DNA from: Aquimonas sp044377145
GTDB lineage: Bacteria; Pseudomonadota; Gammaproteobacteria; Xanthomonadales; Xanthomonadaceae
DNA: 64,000 bases
NCBI RefSeq assembly: GCF_044377145.1
Contig: NZ_JBILJQ010000003.1
Span: 101,060-165,059 of the forward strand
Direction: 5' to 3'
Positions 55,211 to 63,971 of this stretch are shown here, piece after piece; position 1 is the first letter of the stretch; the number at the start of each line of letters is the position of its first letter. The translations under genes and the position numbers were made by a program. The notes beneath the pieces were generated by a model. The model saw nothing but the letters and a program-made list of their open reading frames with translations. It was not told where the DNA came from and ran no database searches.

Positions 55211-56890
55211 ATGAGCGTCGCGCGTCCATGGCTGGCCCAGTATTCCAAAGGCGTCCCCGCAGAGATCGATCTCGACCAGTACCGCAACATCGTCTCGGTG
55301 CTGGAGGACAGCTGCGAGAGCTATCGCCAGCGCCCGGCCTTCGAGAACATGGGCAAGCAGATCAGCTACGACGATCTTGACCGGCTCAGCTACCAGTTCG
55401 CCTGTCATCTGCTGTTGAGCTTGAAGCTGAAGAAGGGCGACCGCGTCGCGATCATGATGCCCAATCTGCTGCAGTACCCGGTGGCGATCTTCGGCGTGCT
55501 GCGGGCTGGGCTGACCGTCGTCAACACCAATCCGCTGTACACCGCGCGCGAGCTGAAACACCAGCTCAATGACTCCGGCGCGGTGGCGATCATCGCGGTT
55601 GAGAATTTTGCCAACGTGGTGGCCGAGGTGATCGCCGAAACGGACGTCAAGCATGTTTTTACCACCGCGGTGGGCGACATGCTGAGCTTCCCCAAGCGCC
55701 AGATCGTCAACTTCGTGCTGAAGTACGTGAAGAAGGCCATCCCCGACTTCAACCTTCCGGGCGCGGTCAATTTCACCGAAGCGGTGGCGCAGGGCGCTGG
55801 CAAAAAGCTGCCGCCGGTCGATATCGCGCCGGCTGACATCGCTTTTCTGCAGTACACCGGCGGCACCACCGGTGTATCGAAGGGCGCCATGCTGACCCAC
55901 GGCAACCTGGTCGCAAACATGCAGCAGTCAGCGGCCTGGCTGGGCACCAATGTGAAGCTTGGCGAAGAGGAAATCATCACCGCGCTGCCGCTGTATCACA
56001 TCTTTGCGCTGACGGCGAACTGTCTGGTCTTCATGAAGTTCGGCGGGCTGAACCATCTGATCACCAACCCGCGTGACATGCCCGGCTTCGTCAAGATCCT
56101 GTCCGGCATTCGCTTCACCGCGATCACCGGCGTCAACACCTTGTTCAATGGCCTGCTGAATACCCCGGGCTTCGAAAAGCTCGACTTCTCGCGGCTGGGC
56201 CTGTCGCTTGGCGGCGGTGCCGCGGTCCAGCGCGCAGTCGCCGAACGCTGGAAAAAGGTCACCGGCTGCACCCTGGTCGAGGCCTACGGGCTGACCGAAA
56301 CCTCACCCGCTGCGTGCATGAACCTGATGGATTCGACCGAGCACACCGGCGCGATTGGCCTTCCGGTTCCGTCCACCGAGGCCTGCGTGAAGGACGACGA
56401 GGGCAAGATGATGCCACCCGGCGAAGTCGGTGAGCTGTGCATCCGAGGGCCGCAGGTGATGGCCGGCTACTGGCAACGCCCTGAAGACACGGCCAAGAGC
56501 ATCGACGCCGACGGTTGGCTGCATACCGGCGATGTCGCGCGGATGGACGAGAAGGGCTTCTTCTACGTCGTCGACCGCAAGAAGGACATGATCCTGGTCT
56601 CGGGCTTCAACGTGTATCCGAACGAGATTGAGGACGTGATCGCATTGATGCCTGGCGTGCTGGAAGTCGCAGCCGTCGGCGTCCCGGACGAGAAATCGGG
56701 CGAGGCAGTCAAGATCGTGATCGTACGCAAGGATCCCGGCCTGACCGCCGAGCAAGTCAAGGCGCATGCACGCGAACATCTGACTGGCTACAAGCAGCCG
56801 CGGATCGTGGAGTTCCGCACCGAGTTGCCGAAGAGCAATGTAGGCAAGATTCTGCGCCGCGAACTACGGGATGAGGCGGCCAGAGCCTGA
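55211..56890 (+). CDS. fadD: long-chain fatty acid--CoA ligase
   Basis: A 559-residue acyl-CoA synthetase of the ANL superfamily that makes acyl-CoA from fatty acid, ATP and CoA. P-loop-like motif YTGGTTGVSKGAMLTHGN is near residue 215, the adenylate-binding YGLTETSPAAC near 360, and TGDVARMDEKGFFYVVDRKK with DMILVSGFNVYPNEIED near 440-475. The catalytic Lys of the C-terminal domain lies in LPKSNVGKILRRELRD. The FadD-type start MSVARPWLAQYSKGVPAEID is preceded by GGGAGGAG. It lies 640 bases upstream of the di-iron oxygenase operon in the same direction; whether it serves that pathway or only fatty-acid degradation is unknown. Confidence 0.95.
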   Translation: MSVARPWLAQYSKGVPAEIDLDQYRNIVSVLEDSCESYRQRPAFENMGKQISYDDLDRLSYQFACHLLLSLKLKKGDRVAIMMPNLLQYPVAIFGVLRAGLTVVNTNPLYTARELKHQLNDSGAVAIIAVENFANVVAEVIAETDVKHVFTTAVGDMLSFPKRQIVNFVLKYVKKAIPDFNLPGAVNFTEAVAQGAGKKLPPVDIAPADIAFLQYTGGTTGVSKGAMLTHGNLVANMQQSAAWLGTNVKLGEEEIITALPLYHIFALTANCLVFMKFGGLNHLITNPRDMPGFVKILSGIRFTAITGVNTLFNGLLNTPGFEKLDFSRLGLSLGGGAAVQRAVAERWKKVTGCTLVEAYGLTETSPAACMNLMDSTEHTGAIGLPVPSTEACVKDDEGKMMPPGEVGELCIRGPQVMAGYWQRPEDTAKSIDADGWLHTGDVARMDEKGFFYVVDRKKDMILVSGFNVYPNEIEDVIALMPGVLEVAAVGVPDEKSGEAVKIVIVRKDPGLTAEQVKAHAREHLTGYKQPRIVEFRTELPKSNVGKILRRELRDEAARA

Positions 56891-56969
56891 TCGATCGACC
56901 TCGCTCTGTCATCCATATCCGTCAGAATTTCCTGCGAGAGAACCTTTCGCGCCCGTGAGAGAAGTGAAT

Positions 56970-56995
56970 CCGGGAGGTCTCCAATGGCCTCCCGG
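56970..56995 (+). terminator. hairpin downstream of fadD
   Basis: CCGGGAGG (56970-56977), a ten-base loop and CCTCCCGG (56988-56995) form a perfect 8-bp stem 80 bases after the fadD stop. No U run is visible. It suggests that fadD transcription may end before the downstream operon. Confidence 0.5.
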
Positions 56996-57530
56996 AGTTC
57001 TCGGGGCAATGGTGGCCATACGGGCGTTTGCGTTCGGTTTTCGCAAGGCGTCGAACCACTTCAGAGCTGTGGAGCGGAGCTCGCTCCGATACAGTAGCGC
57101 CCGGTTTCCCCAGTTGAGTGGATTCGGCGTCCGATACCGTCAGAATGTATCGACGCATGCAAAAGCTGAACAGATCGCGCGTGGATTTGTTCTGATGTTT
57201 CCTAGTATCCTCAAGCCATAACACGAGCGGACGTTCGAACCTCGAATCGAGCCGCCTGCAGGACAGTCGCCGCACTCTCTACGCGGCGCCCCATCGGCCC
57301 TTGTCCCGCCATTCCTTCTCCGCCAAGTGAACCCACTCTGCGCGTGAAGGTCCCCTGAGGTCTCCAGCTCGAAGCACTTCCAATCTTGCGGATTCACCGC
57401 AAGTCGGAAAACAGCCACCGTCGCGCACGACAGACAAGCATCTGCCAGGCGAATGCTGGGCGCGCGGATAGCTGACGGGCTCGGCCTCGCCGCTGGAACG
57501 CGTTCACCCGAGCCGCCATGAGGAAGCCGA
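56996..57530. other. 535-base leader region before the biosynthetic operon, no gene supported
   Basis: No protein-like frame with a start signal is present. A small stem GGAGCG/CGCTCC occurs near 57072-57088. The stretch around 57185-57225 is the most AT-rich part of the region and is the best place for the operon promoter, leaving a leader of about 300 bases. GAGGAAG just before 57531 is the ribosome-binding site for the oxygenase. Confidence 0.5.
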
Positions 57531-58448
57531 ATGCAATCGACCATCGCCATGCAAGCCTGTGATCTCAGGCAGATCGACGAGGACCCCGCCTTCGCGTCCC
57601 GACTTGAGAAGCTCGTCAGCCTGTCGCGCGAGCGCCACATCAACACCTTCACCCAGATCGAGTGGCCGGACTTCCTGCCAGATGACCAGTGGTGGTTGCC
57701 GCCGGAACTGCTGAGCGTGTATGGCACCGAACATGCCGAAACGATGCCCGAGCAGCAGCTCAAGCTGCTGTCAAAATGGGAGTGCATCAATCAGTTCAGC
57801 CTTAATGTGGAAGGCGAACGCGAGCTGTTGAGCGCATTGTCGGCACAGCTCTATGCGCCTGATCTGCCGCATATCGATACTTACATCCACCACTTCATCG
57901 ACGAGGAAAACAAGCATCTCTGGTTCTTCGCAGAGTTCTGCCGTCGCTACGGTGGCAAGGTGTATTCGAGCAAGAAGGTCAACGTCGCCGGCGAGCGATT
58001 CTGTCGAGAGATGGAGTTCTTCCTACTGTTCGCGCGCATCCTAATTTTTGAAGAGATTGGCGGCTACTACAACGTCATCGCCGGCGGCGACGAACGCGTC
58101 ACGCCCTTCGTGCGGATGATTCACCAGATCCACCACGCGGATGAGGCCCGCCACATCACCTTCGGCCGCACGATTCTCAGCCAGTCAAAGGAGATCGCCT
58201 TCGCCGCCGCCGACCCCGCCGAGCGCGAGGCCGCGGTCGCGCATCTGCAGCGCTATGTGCAGATCTCGATCGAATCGCTTTATCAGCCCGCGATGTACCG
58301 CGACAGCGGCATCGAGGCCGGCGTGGCGCTGCGCCGAAAGCTGCTCTCGCACCCAGCGCGACGCGAGCACCACGTCTCCAGGCTGCTCAAGCGCCCGCTG
58401 AAGTTCATGAACGAAATCGGCATCAATCTGGAAGGACAGACTCTGTGA
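57531..58448 (+). CDS. AurF-type di-iron oxygenase
   Basis: A 305-residue cytosolic oxygenase of the p-aminobenzoate N-oxygenase (AurF) family, which uses a di-iron centre to N-oxygenate amines or hydroxylate carbon. All seven expected metal ligands are in place: Glu94 (or 96) in LNVEGERELL, Glu126 and His129 in DEENKH, Glu174 in FEEIGGYY, and His201, Glu205 and His208 in HHADEARH, with the same spacings as AurF for the last four ligands (E-x26-H-x3-E-x2-H). GAGGAAG supports the ATG. Its stop overlaps the ACP start (GTGA), so it is translationally coupled to the carrier protein, suggesting the substrate is carrier-bound. The exact reaction is unknown. Confidence 0.9.
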   Translation: MQSTIAMQACDLRQIDEDPAFASRLEKLVSLSRERHINTFTQIEWPDFLPDDQWWLPPELLSVYGTEHAETMPEQQLKLLSKWECINQFSLNVEGERELLSALSAQLYAPDLPHIDTYIHHFIDEENKHLWFFAEFCRRYGGKVYSSKKVNVAGERFCREMEFFLLFARILIFEEIGGYYNVIAGGDERVTPFVRMIHQIHHADEARHITFGRTILSQSKEIAFAAADPAEREAAVAHLQRYVQISIESLYQPAMYRDSGIEAGVALRRKLLSHPARREHHVSRLLKRPLKFMNEIGINLEGQTL

Positions 58449-58690
58449 CCACCGCAACTCTTGGCATCGAAACGCTTCGCGCCTGGCTGCTGGAGAAGCA
58501 CCCGGATCTCGACACGATCGACGATGAACTCGACTTGTTCGAACACAAGATCATCGACTCGCTGAATTTCGTGGAGTACATCCTGATCATCGAGGAACTG
58601 ATCGACCGGGAGATTCCGGTGACGCCGGATCTGATGCCCAAAACTGCCAGCCTCGCCCAGGTCCGCCAGCACTTCCTCCGCGGCGGGTGA
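58445..58690 (+). CDS. free-standing acyl carrier protein
   Basis: An 81-residue four-helix carrier protein, acidic, starting at GTG within the oxygenase stop. The phosphopantetheine attachment Ser is Ser39 in FEHKIIDSLNFVEYILIIEE (D-S-L motif), followed by the recognition helix. The C-terminal part TPDLMPKTASLAQVRQHFLR forms helices 3-4. It should need a phosphopantetheinyl transferase encoded elsewhere. Context implies it carries the acyl or aminoacyl group activated by the adenylation enzyme two genes downstream. A 218-base spacer, in which I see no gene, follows before the reductase. Confidence 0.9.
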   Translation: MTTATLGIETLRAWLLEKHPDLDTIDDELDLFEHKIIDSLNFVEYILIIEELIDREIPVTPDLMPKTASLAQVRQHFLRGG

Positions 58691-58908
58691 GGGCTGACGT
58701 CGCAACGCAGTGCACCCCTCACCCATGCCCCACCGCAGAACGCAGGTTCGCCGCGCCGCGCATGCGCGGGCTGAATGGCGCCGCACGCAAAGCACCACTG
58801 CCCCTCGGACCACATCGAACAAGAGCTCTGATCGCCGAGCCGCCCCCTTCCCTGCCCCGCCGCTGCTGCGGCGAGGCGTAGTCCACTTGCAGATTCCGGA
58901 GTCTCGCC

Positions 58909-60954
58909 ATGCCCCTCCCCGAAACCCGTGACCCCAGCACCTTGATCCCCAGCGCTCCCGTGCGCCCCATCCTGCTGACCGGCGCCACCGGCTTTCTTGG
59001 TGGCCACTATCTGCTGCGCCGGATCACCTGGCCCGGTGATGTCTACGCGCTGGTGCGCGGCGACTCGCCCGACCAGGCGCGCGCGCGGCTCTATGCCCAC
59101 CTCGCGGATTGCGCAGCTTCTTACGGCCTAGCCCTGCCAAAGGCCATGCTGGACGCCCGACTGAAAGTGCTGATCGGCGACATTACCCACCCGCGCTGCG
59201 GCATCGACGCCGACACCATCGCACAGCTGCGCGCCGCCGGCCTCCGCGAGACATGGCACTGCGCCGCCAGCCTGAAGTTCGAGGACAGGCACCGGCAGGA
59301 GATCATCGCGCACAACGTCGAAGGCACCGGCAACATGCTGGCGCTGTTTCACGCGCTCGCTGAAGGCAACACAGCCGGCGCGCCGGCCGAGTTCGTGCAT
59401 GTATCCACGGCCTACAGCGTCGGCAAGGCGCAGGGGCAGATCGAGGAAGAGCGGCACTCGCTCGATCGCGAGTACAACAACGTCTACGAAGAGAGCAAGA
59501 ACTTCGCCGAGAACCGTGTGATCGAGTTCTGTGAGTCGCAGGGGCTGAGCTTCCGCATCCTGCGCCCGACGGTGGTGATGGGGCCGCGCGCATCGCACCA
59601 CAGCGGCACCACGCGCTTTGGCGTCTACGGTTTCACCAAGGAAGTCCGGCGCCTGCGCGAGACCTTGCTGAAGCTCAAGCACCGGTTGGAGCTGGAGGGC
59701 GATGAGCACGCCACCGCCAACCTGACGCCGGTCGACGAATGCGTCTACGACATGCTGCAGCTCGGCGCGCAGGGCTTCGGTGAGCAGCGCTACTTCCACC
59801 TCAGTAACCCGGAGGGCGTGGCGATGCCGAAGCTGATCGGCATGATCGATCAGAAGACTGGCGTCGATCGCCTCGCCTTCGTTTCAAAGAAGAGCGCAGA
59901 CCCGAGCCCGCTGCAGGACCTGTTCGACGAGCGCACCCGCTTCTATTCCGGCTACTACAACGCCGACAAGCGCTTCAAACGCAGGGCTCTTCCGCAGCCG
60001 CAGCTGGACTGGGACGACGTCGACCGCTATCTCAGCTCGTTCCTGGATGAGCTTGACAAAGAGAAAGTCGGCGGCGGCTTCCGCATGCAGATCGTCAGCA
60101 TGAGCGATGGCGCGAACCTCAAGGTGTTCAGCTGCGGCAATCCGACCCTGCCACCCTTGATCCTCGCCAACGCCTACGGCATGCCGGCCGAATTCATGTG
60201 GCCGCTGGCGCAGCGCCTGCAGAACGACTTCCACGTGGTCACCTGGGAATGCCGCTGGGTGCCCAATATCGAAGTGCCCTTCGACCTCGAAGCCTGCGGG
60301 TCGATCCAGCATGCCCGCGACTTGGTCGATATCCAGCGCGCGCTGGACTTGGGCCCGGTTGGTGTCGCCGGCTGGAGCAGCGGTGCGCAGATCGTCCTGC
60401 GGGCGATGTCGGCGTTTCCAGACGCCATCCGCGCAGGTGTGCTGCTCAACCCCGGGGTGTCGATCCGACCGTCCGAGAGCGTGCGCGTTACCCGCTTCGA
60501 GGCAGGCATCCGCTCGCTGTTCGACAAGATCGCCGGCAACCACCGGATGGCCGAGAAGTACTGTGAGCTTATCTACGGTGCCGGTGGCGCCGATGCAGGT
60601 GACAACAAGATGCTCAGCAGCATTCTGACCAGCACCGACCCCTACCTGATGTACATGACCAGCCTGCCGTTCCGGAATGCGGAGTCGCTGTTCCGCTACG
60701 CCAACATGATGCGCACCCTGTTCGGGGAACGCGAAGACGCATGGACCCACGATGTCACCCAGCCGGTGGTGGTGCATGTGGCCGGAAATGACGTCGTCAC
60801 CCACCCTGACATCGGCAAGGCGCTCTGCGACGGCCTTCGCCATGGCAGCCTGCATTTTGACGAGAGCGGCGACCACTTCGGCCACTATTACGACCAGAGC
60901 ATCGCCGACCTGCTGCGCGGGCATCTCCTGCCGCGTCTGCAGCAGGCGGCGTGA
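58909..60954 (+). CDS. thioester reductase (SDR, NAD-binding_4) fused to an alpha/beta-hydrolase
   Basis: A 681-residue two-domain protein. Residues ~18-370 are an extended SDR reductase of the kind that releases carrier-bound acyl groups: GATGFLGG (residues 25-32) binds the dinucleotide, VSTAYSVG supplies the Ser/Thr, and Y193 with K197 (YEESK) the catalytic pair. From ~400 an alpha/beta-hydrolase follows: NLKVFSCGNPTLPPLILANA, nucleophile Ser490 in GWSSG, and the likely His in SGDHFGHYY (~655). Both active sites look intact. Reductase domains usually terminate NRPS lines, and fusion to a hydrolase is unusual. CCGGAG upstream supports the ATG. Its stop overlaps the next start (GTGA). Confidence 0.85.
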   Translation: MPLPETRDPSTLIPSAPVRPILLTGATGFLGGHYLLRRITWPGDVYALVRGDSPDQARARLYAHLADCAASYGLALPKAMLDARLKVLIGDITHPRCGIDADTIAQLRAAGLRETWHCAASLKFEDRHRQEIIAHNVEGTGNMLALFHALAEGNTAGAPAEFVHVSTAYSVGKAQGQIEEERHSLDREYNNVYEESKNFAENRVIEFCESQGLSFRILRPTVVMGPRASHHSGTTRFGVYGFTKEVRRLRETLLKLKHRLELEGDEHATANLTPVDECVYDMLQLGAQGFGEQRYFHLSNPEGVAMPKLIGMIDQKTGVDRLAFVSKKSADPSPLQDLFDERTRFYSGYYNADKRFKRRALPQPQLDWDDVDRYLSSFLDELDKEKVGGGFRMQIVSMSDGANLKVFSCGNPTLPPLILANAYGMPAEFMWPLAQRLQNDFHVVTWECRWVPNIEVPFDLEACGSIQHARDLVDIQRALDLGPVGVAGWSSGAQIVLRAMSAFPDAIRAGVLLNPGVSIRPSESVRVTRFEAGIRSLFDKIAGNHRMAEKYCELIYGAGGADAGDNKMLSSILTSTDPYLMYMTSLPFRNAESLFRYANMMRTLFGEREDAWTHDVTQPVVVHVAGNDVVTHPDIGKALCDGLRHGSLHFDESGDHFGHYYDQSIADLLRGHLLPRLQQAA

Positions 60955-62615
60955 GCGAGCCAGTGGCCATGGACACGTACTCTGCCGCCCGCTATTTCCT
61001 CGCCGCGGTCCAGCGCTTCCCGCAGCGGCCCGCGCTGTGGCTGGATGGCCGCAGCTGGTCGTATGCCGAGCTGCACACCGAGGTGTGTCGGCTGCGGGAA
61101 CGTCTGCTGGCGCATGTGGGCAGCGTATGCGCCACGCTGGCCGACCGCAGCCTTGCCGCCTACTGCGCGCCTCTAGCCTGCATGTTGGCAGGGCGCATCC
61201 ATGTGCCGCTGGGCACCAGCTTCCCGCCCGAGCGCATGGCGAACATTCTGGGTCGCACTCGACCCAGCGTGCTGATCTGCGACGGCAACGGTGCGTCGAT
61301 GCTGCCTGAGCTGCTGCCCAGGCTGGATTTCCCGCTCGCGGTGGTGGCACCTGAGGACGGAGCGGATGCCGCAGCATCGCGGATTGCCGCAAGCCCGGAA
61401 GCTACCGCTACAGGCCCGGAGCTGGGTCACTCGGCCCGCTCCTCCGGGCTGGACATCGATGACAGCGACATCGCCTACGTGCTGTTCACCTCGGGCAGCA
61501 CAGGCGTTCCTAAAGGCGTTGCTGTTGGGCACCGCGCGCTGTGCGCCTATGTCGATGCGGTGCTCGCCCAGTACCCGGAACTCGACGAACACCAGCGCTG
61601 CAGCCAGTTCTTCGAGCCGACGTTTGATCTGTCGATGCACGACATGTTCGTCACCTGGGCCGCGGGCGCCTGCCTGTACTGCGTGCCGAAGCAGGCGCTG
61701 ATGATGCCGACGGACTTCGTCAAGGAACACCAGTTGAGCGTGTGGTTCTCGGTGCCCTCGCTCGCGGCTGCGCTGCAGCGGTTCAAGCAGCTGCTGCCGG
61801 GCACCTTTCCCTCGCTGCGACTGGCACTGTTTTGTGGCGAAGCGTTGCCGGGGCCACTGGCGGGGGCGTGGCTTGCAGCCGCGCCCCACGCCCGCTGCGA
61901 CAACATCTATGGCCCCACCGAAGCCACCATCGCCTGCACCGCGCACCGCGTTGTCGCTGCCGATGCAGATCGCAGCGTGGTGCCGATCGGACGCGCGTTT
62001 CCAGCGATGGAGATCGCCGTGGTCAACGCGCTTGGCGAGCGCTGCGCCAGCGGTGAAGCCGGCGAGCTCTGGCTCGGCGGCGTGCAGCTCGCGTTTGGCT
62101 ACTGGCAAGACGAGCAGCAGACCTCAGCCCGCTTTGTCCAGCGCGCGCTGACCGGCTGCGCGAGCGAACGCTGGTATCGCAGCGGCGACCTGGCGGTGAT
62201 CGAGCCCAACGGCAGCGCGCTGTTCCTCGGCCGAGCCGATCGACAGATCAAACTTCGCGGCTATCGCATCGAACTGCAGGAAGTCGAAGCCCATCTACGC
62301 GAGGCTTGCGCCACGCCAGACGCGTCAGCCGAAGTCGCGGTGATTGCGATCATCCCGCCCGGCGCCGACGCACCCTCTGGTTTGGCCGCGTTTGTTGTGT
62401 GTCCGCACTACGACGCACGCAAGGCGACGGGGGCGATCAAGGCACGGTTGCCAGCCTACATGCTGCCCTCCGAGGTGCATGTGCTGGATGCGTTGCCGCT
62501 CAACAGCAATGGCAAGGTCGACTATGGCGCCCTGGCGACACTTCGACTGCCACGACCGAAACCGCAGGCGCGGCCCGAGCCAGCGGCTCGTGCCTGCCAG
62601 GAACATGCCCAATGA
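60951..62615 (+). CDS. free-standing NRPS-type adenylation enzyme
   Basis: A 554-residue ANL-superfamily enzyme activating a carboxylic or amino acid as its adenylate for loading on a carrier protein. Core motifs: SYAELHTEV-type A1, VLFTSGSTGVPKGVAVGH (A3, ~180), FEPTFDLSMHDMFV (A4, with Asp where alpha-amines are bound in amino-acid-activating domains), NIYGPTEATIACT (A5), GELWLGGVQLAFGYW (A6), WYRSGDLAVI (A7), GRADRQIKLRGYRIELQEVE (A8) and LPLNSNGKVDYGAL (A10 Lys). There is no fused carrier or condensation domain. The A4 Asp suggests an amino-acid substrate, but its identity cannot be read confidently. GTG start overlaps the reductase stop; ATG at 60969 is an alternative. Confidence 0.9.
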   Translation: MSEPVAMDTYSAARYFLAAVQRFPQRPALWLDGRSWSYAELHTEVCRLRERLLAHVGSVCATLADRSLAAYCAPLACMLAGRIHVPLGTSFPPERMANILGRTRPSVLICDGNGASMLPELLPRLDFPLAVVAPEDGADAAASRIAASPEATATGPELGHSARSSGLDIDDSDIAYVLFTSGSTGVPKGVAVGHRALCAYVDAVLAQYPELDEHQRCSQFFEPTFDLSMHDMFVTWAAGACLYCVPKQALMMPTDFVKEHQLSVWFSVPSLAAALQRFKQLLPGTFPSLRLALFCGEALPGPLAGAWLAAAPHARCDNIYGPTEATIACTAHRVVAADADRSVVPIGRAFPAMEIAVVNALGERCASGEAGELWLGGVQLAFGYWQDEQQTSARFVQRALTGCASERWYRSGDLAVIEPNGSALFLGRADRQIKLRGYRIELQEVEAHLREACATPDASAEVAVIAIIPPGADAPSGLAAFVVCPHYDARKATGAIKARLPAYMLPSEVHVLDALPLNSNGKVDYGALATLRLPRPKPQARPEPAARACQEHAQ

Positions 62616-63088
62616 ACGCCAGCGCAGCTCCCGACAACTGCATCTTCTGCGGCATTGCCAGCGGACGCCTGCCGGCCAGCATCGTCCATGAGGACAGCGA
62701 GTGGATGGCGGTGATGGACATCCACCCGATCCGACGGGGCCATGTGCTGCTGATTCCAAGGCGGCATGTGAGCCGCCTCGCCGAGCTTGATGGCGTCGAG
62801 CAGCGTCGCCTGTTCCTGCTGGCCGACGCGATCCTCAAGGCTCAGGAGGCCGCCGGCTACGCAAGCGGCGGCAGCAATCTGCTGCTCAACGACGGGGTCG
62901 CCGCCAACCAGCACATTCCCCACCTGCACCTGCACTGCATCCCGCGTCGGCCCGGCGACAGCCTTGGCTTCGGCCTGCGCCTGCTTGCCCGCACCGTGGG
63001 GCTGTTTGGTTTTGGCATCAAGCATGCGGAACTCGACACCATCGCCGCTGCGATCAGGGCGCAACTTCAGGTTCCGCCTTCGCAATGA
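62612..63088 (+). CDS. HIT-family hydrolase
   Basis: A 158-residue histidine-triad protein starting MNASAAPDNCIFCGIASGRL, with the Cys-x-x-Cys-like CIFCG seen in many members. The triad is NQHIPHLHLHCIPRR (H-x-H-x-H) near residues 105-112. HIT/HINT enzymes hydrolyse nucleotidyl bonds, including aminoacyl-adenylates and AMP-amides. Its ATG overlaps the stop of the adenylation enzyme (ATGA), so it is made in step with it. A role in clearing stalled or mis-released adenylates is an attractive inference. It ends the coupled operon. Confidence 0.92.
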   Translation: MNASAAPDNCIFCGIASGRLPASIVHEDSEWMAVMDIHPIRRGHVLLIPRRHVSRLAELDGVEQRRLFLLADAILKAQEAAGYASGGSNLLLNDGVAANQHIPHLHLHCIPRRPGDSLGFGLRLLARTVGLFGFGIKHAELDTIAAAIRAQLQVPPSQ

Positions 63089-63232
63089 ATGAGGCACCGA
63101 AGACCGCAGGCTCAGGTGATCCGTCGCCGGACTGGGAAATCGCCACACAGGCAATCAAATCGCCTAGAGCACGTCAACCAAGTCGGATGCTGTGCGTTGT
63201 TGCGCTCAGTCCTCCCCACTGCGAGATGTGCG

Positions 63233-63745
63233 ATGAAGCAAGGCAAGGTCCTCCGTAGCGGTGTGTGCGCGGTCGCTTCCCTACTGCTCATGGCAAGCAC
63301 CGCCCAGGCCGGCGGCATCTGCGCGTTTCAGCCGGCACTGAGCCGCTTCGACAACCTTCTTGCGACCGAGGGCTTGCCCGGGGGGGCGGTACTCATCGGC
63401 ACCCGCCAAGGCGTGCTGCTCGAACGCTACGCCGGCACGTACAACGCCAACACCGTGGTGGCAATCGCATCGGCCAGCAAGCTGGCCAGCGCGATCCGGA
63501 TCGCCCAATTGATCGACCGCGGCGTGCTGGATGCCGAAGCGCCAGTCAGCGAGTTGCTGCCGCAGTTCACCGGCGAGAAGGCCGACATGAACCTGCTGCA
63601 GCTGTTCTCGCACACTTCGGGCTACGGCAACGACTCGGCGGCGCCGGAGATCACCGACCGCAGCATCAGCCTCGCCGAGGCGGTCGACCAGATCGCCTGC
63701 TGCCGCGACTTCCCCGCCGGCTATGGCGTCGGACAGCAATTCGCC
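63233..63745 (+). pseudogene. beta-lactamase-fold serine hydrolase, truncated by IS insertion
   Basis: The first ~171 residues of an exported serine hydrolase of the class C beta-lactamase/DD-peptidase fold. A signal peptide (VCAVASLLLMASTAQAGG) is followed by GAVLIGTRQGVLLERYAG and the SxxK motif SASK at residues 80-83, then LLQLFSHTSGYGND. The frame meets the terminal inverted repeat of an IS66-type element at 63746, just where the YxN motif would be expected (GVGQQFA|), so the YxN and HxG/KTG parts are missing. The frame runs into IS sequence to 63793. Possible target duplication: AATTCGCC at 63738-63745. Intact relatives hydrolyse esters or peptides. Confidence 0.88.
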
Positions 63746-63971
63746 GTAAGCGTCCGCCCAAGCCACCTACTGCTTCCCCACTCGCCGTGCTGAGCCTCAG
63801 TTGCAGATCGGCGCCCAGCCCTCGATCGGCAGCAAGCTGTCGATGTCGCGGTTGCGCGGTATGCGTCCGCCCAAGCCACCTACCGCTTCCCCACTCGCCG
63901 TGCTGAGCCTCAGTTGCAGATCGGCGCCCAGCCCTCGATCGGCAGCAAGCTGTCGATGTCGCGGTTGCGCG
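63746..63971. repeat. 113-bp tandem duplication of the IS66 end
   Basis: Two adjacent 113-base copies (63746-63858 and 63859-63971). Each contains the terminal repeat (GTAAGCG in the outer copy, GTATGCG in the inner), the non-coding end and the last codons of tnpC. I see only two base differences: the fourth base and a T/C in CTACT/CTACC. Confidence 0.9.
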
